This document shows positions 61,018 to 64,000 of a stretch of DNA of 64,000 nt, in pieces. Within the stretch, counting starts at the first letter, position 1, and every line of letters begins with the position of its first letter. The DNA comes from Roseibium sp. Sym1. GTDB taxonomy: Bacteria; Pseudomonadota; Alphaproteobacteria; Rhizobiales; Stappiaceae. The notes beneath the pieces are model-generated. The model searched no databases. It had not been told where the DNA came from and worked only from the letters and a program-made list of their open reading frames with translations. Position numbers and translations under genes: made by a program. Where the stretch lies: contig NZ_CP114786.1 in NCBI RefSeq assembly GCF_027359675.1, positions 2,950,501 to 3,014,500 of the forward strand. The letters run 5' to 3'.

Positions 61018-62196
61018 TCAGATCATGCCCAGCCGCAGCCCCGCGATCACACCGCGCAGCTCGGCAAGACCGCGCAGGCGGCCGATCAGGGGGTAACCCG
61101 GATGGGCCGCGCGGGCCGCGTCGTCCAGAAGCTCGTGGCCGTGGTCGGGTCGGAAGACGATCTCGGCGTCATCGCGGCCCTCGTCGCGCCGGCGTCTTTC
61201 CTCCCGCAGGAGAACGGCCACAAGCGCGGGCATGTCGGTGTCCCCGGTCAGGTGCGCAGCTTCCTCGAAGGACCCGTCCGGGTCCTTGGAGACATTGCGC
61301 AAGTGGGCGAAGTGTATTTTGCCGGCAAAACGTTCGGCGATGGCCGGTACGTCGTTCTTCGGATTGGCTCCGAGAGACCCGGCGCACAGGGTCAGTCCGT
61401 TGGCGGGGCTGTCGACCGCCGACAGGATCCAGTCGATGTCGTCTGCATCGGAAACGATGCGGGGCAGACCGAGCAGGTTGCGGGGCGGGTCGTCGGGATG
61501 CACGGCCAGCTTCAGGCCGAGTTCTTCCGCGGTCGGAATGACCTCTTCCAGGAAACGCTTGTGGTTCTGCCGCAGCGCCGCCCGGTCCAGTCCCGCGAAG
61601 GAGTCGAGGGCCTCGCGCAGCCCGTCCGCGTCGTAGCGTGCATAGGCGCCGGGAAGACCGGCCATGATCGCGCCGGTCAATTGCTCGAGGTCGGCGGGGC
61701 TCGCAGCGTCGTACCAGCGTTTTGCCGCGGCCAGGTCGTCGCCGGTATAGTCGTCCTCGGCACCGGGACGGCGTACCATGTAGACGTCAAAGGCAGCCAT
61801 CTTCGGAATGGAAAACCGGAGGCAGGTGCCGCCGCGCGCGACCGGTGACGCGAGGTCCGTGCGGGTCCAGTCGAGCAGGGGCATGAAATTGTAGCAGATG
61901 ACCCTGATGCCCTCGGCCGCCAGGTGAGCCATGGACTGCCGGTAATTGGCAAACAGCTCGCCAAGGTCCCCGTCGCCGCGCTTGATCGCCTCGTGGACGG
62001 GCAGGCTTTCAACCACCGTCCAGTCGAAGCCCGCGGCCGCAATCTGCTTGCGGGTGTCGGCAATCGTCTGTTGCGGCCAGACCTGGCCGTAGGGAATCTC
62101 ATGCAGGGCGGTGACGATACTCGTCGCCCCCGTCTGGGCGATCTCGGCAAGCGAAATGCGGTCGAAGCCGCCGTACCAGCGCCAACTCTCGATCAT
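61018..62196 (-). CDS. uxuA: mannonate dehydratase UxuA
   Basis: This 392-aa enzyme dehydrates D-mannonate to 2-keto-3-deoxygluconate. It shows the UxuA pattern: start [24 protein letters not shown] (written in part as WRWYGGFDRISLAEIAQTGA), VICYNFMPLLDWTRTDL, LAVHPDDPPRNLLGLPRIV with metal-site His/Asp, and FRPDHGHELLDD. Its start overlaps the uxuB stop by four bases. It serves glucuronate catabolism via the Ashwell pathway. Confidence 0.93.
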   Translation of the reverse strand: MIESWRWYGGFDRISLAEIAQTGATSIVTALHEIPYGQVWPQQTIADTRKQIAAAGFDWTVVESLPVHEAIKRGDGDLGELFANYRQSMAHLAAEGIRVICYNFMPLLDWTRTDLASPVARGGTCLRFSIPKMAAFDVYMVRRPGAEDDYTGDDLAAAKRWYDAASPADLEQLTGAIMAGLPGAYARYDADGLREALDSFAGLDRAALRQNHKRFLEEVIPTAEELGLKLAVHPDDPPRNLLGLPRIVSDADDIDWILSAVDSPANGLTLCAGSLGANPKNDVPAIAERFAGKIHFAHLRNVSKDPDGSFEEAAHLTGDTDMPALVAVLLREERRRRDEGRDDAEIVFRPDHGHELLDDAARAAHPGYPLIGRLRGLAELRGVIAGLRLGMI

Positions 62197-63656
62197 GCCA
62201 GCGCCTCGACTGTTTTCCGGACGCCGCCGTTCACCAGGTTCGTGTAGGCAGAGCTGACGGACGGCCGGATCGCCGTGGCCAGGGACGGGTCGAATATGTC
62301 CCTGACTTCAAGAAGCGCGGTCACCTTTGCAGCCGGATCCTTCGCATTGTCCGAAAGCGACTTCAGCCGGTCGGCCATCGGGTCGCGGACGTCGATGGGT
62401 GCACCATCCAGTCCGGTTCCGCCGACATAGACCATCCAGGCGGCAACGGCGAGGCAGAGACCCGGGCTGGGCCGGTCCGCCGCAAGATTGTCCCGAAGCG
62501 TTCCGAGAATGCGCTGCGGCAGTTTCTGGCTGCCGTCCATGGCGATCTGCCATGTGCGATGACGGATACCCGGATTGGCGTAGCGTTCGAAGAGAGCATC
62601 CGCATAGGCCTCGAGGTCGACGCCCGGCGGTGCCTGGAACGACGGGATGATCTCCTTTCGCCAGAGAGACTTGACGAAGCGGGCGAAAGCCGGGTCGGCC
62701 ACCGTTTCGGCGATGGTCTCGTGACCGGCGAGATAACCGAGATAGGCGAGCGAGGAATGGGTGCCGTTGAGCATCCTGAGTTTCATGTGCTCATAGGCCG
62801 TCACGTTGCCGACCAGTTCGACACCGGCCGCGGCGAGGTCCGGCCTCGCGTCTTCGCCATAGGCGGGTACGAAATCGTCTTCGACGACCCATTGGCGGAA
62901 CGGTTCGTGGAGGACCGGGGCGGCATCGTAGCGGCCGGTCTTCTGCGCCAGCGCGTCGACATCCTCCGGCTTGGTCGCAGGCACGATCCGGTCGACCATG
63001 GTGGCGGGAAACCGGCCTTCGGACGCGATCCAGGCCGCGAGTTCGGGATCGAGGCGCTCGGCAAGATCGAGAACGATGCCACGGACCAGGCGGCCGTTGT
63101 CGGGAAGATTGTCGCAGGTCAGGACGGTGAAAGGCGGCAGGCCGGTGGCCTTGCGCCGTGCAAGCGCGCGCACCAGGTAGCCCGGAGCGGACACGGGCAG
63201 GGCGTGCGTCAGATCGTGACGGATGTCGGGGTGGTCCGGGTTCAGCCGGCCGGTTGCCGGATCGTGGCAATAGCCCTTCTCGGTGACGGTGAGGGTGACG
63301 ATCCTTGTGGTGGGATCGGCCATCGACGTCAGGACGGCTTCCGGGTTCTCGCGCGCAACAAGCACATCGACCACGCTTTCCACCTGGCGCAGCGTTTCGC
63401 CCTCGGGGCCGAGTTCCTGGGCGGTGTAGACAAAGTCCTGGGGGGCCAGCTGGTCGTGCATGCGCGGGCTTTGCAGGCTGACCCCGATGATGCCCCAGTC
63501 GCCGCCGGACGCCGCCATGGCGTCCTCGATATAGATGGCACCGAAGGCCCGGAAGAAGGCGCCCAGCCCGAGATGGACGATGCCGGCCGCCGGCGCCTTG
63601 CCTTTCACCCGGGCAAGTCTTGGAATGTCAGCGCGCAAGCCAGCCTCCGTCGACAT
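62193..63656 (-). CDS. uxuB: fructuronate reductase / mannitol dehydrogenase family, UxuB-like
   Basis: This 487-aa NAD-dependent polyol dehydrogenase has [14 protein letters not shown] (about 23-36) as Rossmann motif, the catalytic [16 protein letters not shown] segment with Lys and His, and the usual family length of about 490. Pairing with uxuA points to D-fructuronate reduction to mannonate rather than mannitol oxidation. ATG 63656 overlaps the preceding SDR gene by 29 bases. Confidence 0.9.
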   Translation of the reverse strand: MSTEAGLRADIPRLARVKGKAPAAGIVHLGLGAFFRAFGAIYIEDAMAASGGDWGIIGVSLQSPRMHDQLAPQDFVYTAQELGPEGETLRQVESVVDVLVARENPEAVLTSMADPTTRIVTLTVTEKGYCHDPATGRLNPDHPDIRHDLTHALPVSAPGYLVRALARRKATGLPPFTVLTCDNLPDNGRLVRGIVLDLAERLDPELAAWIASEGRFPATMVDRIVPATKPEDVDALAQKTGRYDAAPVLHEPFRQWVVEDDFVPAYGEDARPDLAAAGVELVGNVTAYEHMKLRMLNGTHSSLAYLGYLAGHETIAETVADPAFARFVKSLWRKEIIPSFQAPPGVDLEAYADALFERYANPGIRHRTWQIAMDGSQKLPQRILGTLRDNLAADRPSPGLCLAVAAWMVYVGGTGLDGAPIDVRDPMADRLKSLSDNAKDPAAKVTALLEVRDIFDPSLATAIRPSVSSAYTNLVNGGVRKTVEALA

Positions 63657-64000
63657 TGAGAACCGCGCCGTGGATGTACTTGGCCGCCGGAGACGCCAGG
63701 AAAACCGCGGCTTCGCCAATATCGCTGGCTTCGCCCCAGCGTCCCGCCGGGATGCGTTCAAGGATCTGCCGGTTGCGGTCCGGATCGTTGCGCAGCGCCT
63801 CGGTGTTATTGGTGGCGATGTAGCCGGGGGCGATCGCGTTGACGTTGATGCCCTTCGCCGCCCACTCGTTGGCCAGCAACTTGGTGATGCCGGCGACACC
63901 GTGCTTGGAGGCGGTATAGGACGGCACACGGATGCCGCCCTGGAAGGACAGCAGCGACGCGATGTTGACGATGGATGCGCCACGGCCCGCGGCCAGGGCC
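63628..64000 (-). CDS. kduD: KduD-like 2-deoxy-D-gluconate 3-dehydrogenase, 3' part
   Basis: The gene is cut by the right window edge; 124 C-terminal codons including the stop are visible. They show the SDR catalytic region ([20 protein letters not shown], then ASKHG with the YxxxK motif) and the end [15 protein letters not shown]. This pattern is typical of KduD, which reduces 5-keto-4-deoxyuronate derivatives in pectin catabolism. Other SDRs of the gluconate 5-dehydrogenase type are possible. It lies directly upstream of uxuB and overlaps it by 29 bases. Confidence 0.75.
   Translation of the reverse strand, partial: ALAAGRGASIVNIASLLSFQGGIRVPSYTASKHGVAGITKLLANEWAAKGINVNAIAPGYIATNNTEALRNDPDRNRQILERIPAGRWGEASDIGEAAVFLASPAAKYIHGAVLNVDGGWLAR

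Overview
The window is a piece of a GC-rich alphaproteobacterial chromosome or large replicon. The gene families (CUT1 sugar ABC importers, TRAP importers, a complete sox locus, intergenic palindromic repeats) fit a marine, metabolically versatile member of the Hyphomicrobiales/Stappiaceae or Rhodobacterales type. That placement is inference from gene content; there is no rRNA, tRNA or marker gene. I see no phage, IS transposase or CRISPR array.

Layout. (1) 273-8935: a LacI-regulated operon for a small sugar or polyol, with a binding protein, two permeases, a 63-aa membrane protein, two ATPases and a fused dihydroxyacetone-type kinase. Its operator motif occurs before both the regulator and the binding protein. 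(2) 9437-19627: a TRAP importer followed by an aryl-propenoate (hydroxycinnamate-like) catabolic operon: dehydrogenase, hydratase, MarR regulator, CoA ligase, amidohydrolase of the CouO type, DUF3237 protein and acyl-CoA dehydrogenase. (3) 19628-20250: intergenic palindromic repeats. (4) 20251-28247: a GntR-controlled sugar ABC system with an esterase, a TIM-barrel isomerase and a Gfo/Idh/MocA oxidoreductase; the ATPase gene is divergent and a 26-bp perfect palindrome lies between. (5) 28467-33264: LysR, a D-glutamate cyclase-like (DUF1445) protein and a second TRAP importer. (6) 33399-36826: a small island of an asparagine-synthetase-like amidotransferase, an FkbM methyltransferase and a family 4 glycosyltransferase.

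(7) 37018-52053: a sulfur-oxidation locus. On the minus strand the order is soxV-soxW-soxX-soxY-soxZ-soxA-soxB-soxC-soxD-dsrE-like-soxE-soxF. soxS and an ArsR-type soxR diverge from soxV. They are followed by two YeeE/YedE (SoxT-like) sulfur transporters around a Tat-exported metallo-beta-lactamase-fold protein. soxCD indicates full oxidation of thiosulfate to sulfate in the periplasm. SoxV/W/S supply reductant, and SoxR probably senses persulfide through Cys42/Cys108.

(8) 52079-52705: a LysE-type exporter. (9) 52905-64000: a pectin/uronate locus with GH105, GH28, an ABC importer in togMNAB order, an AraC regulator, mannonate dehydratase, fructuronate reductase and the 3' end of a kduD-like gene cut by the window edge. 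Oligogalacturonides would be imported and then broken down inside the cell, because neither hydrolase has a signal peptide.

The most promising undescribed material is the amidotransferase/FkbM/glycosyltransferase island, the dsrE-like gene inside sox, and the SoxT/MBL unit behind an ATTC-N8-GAAT operator.
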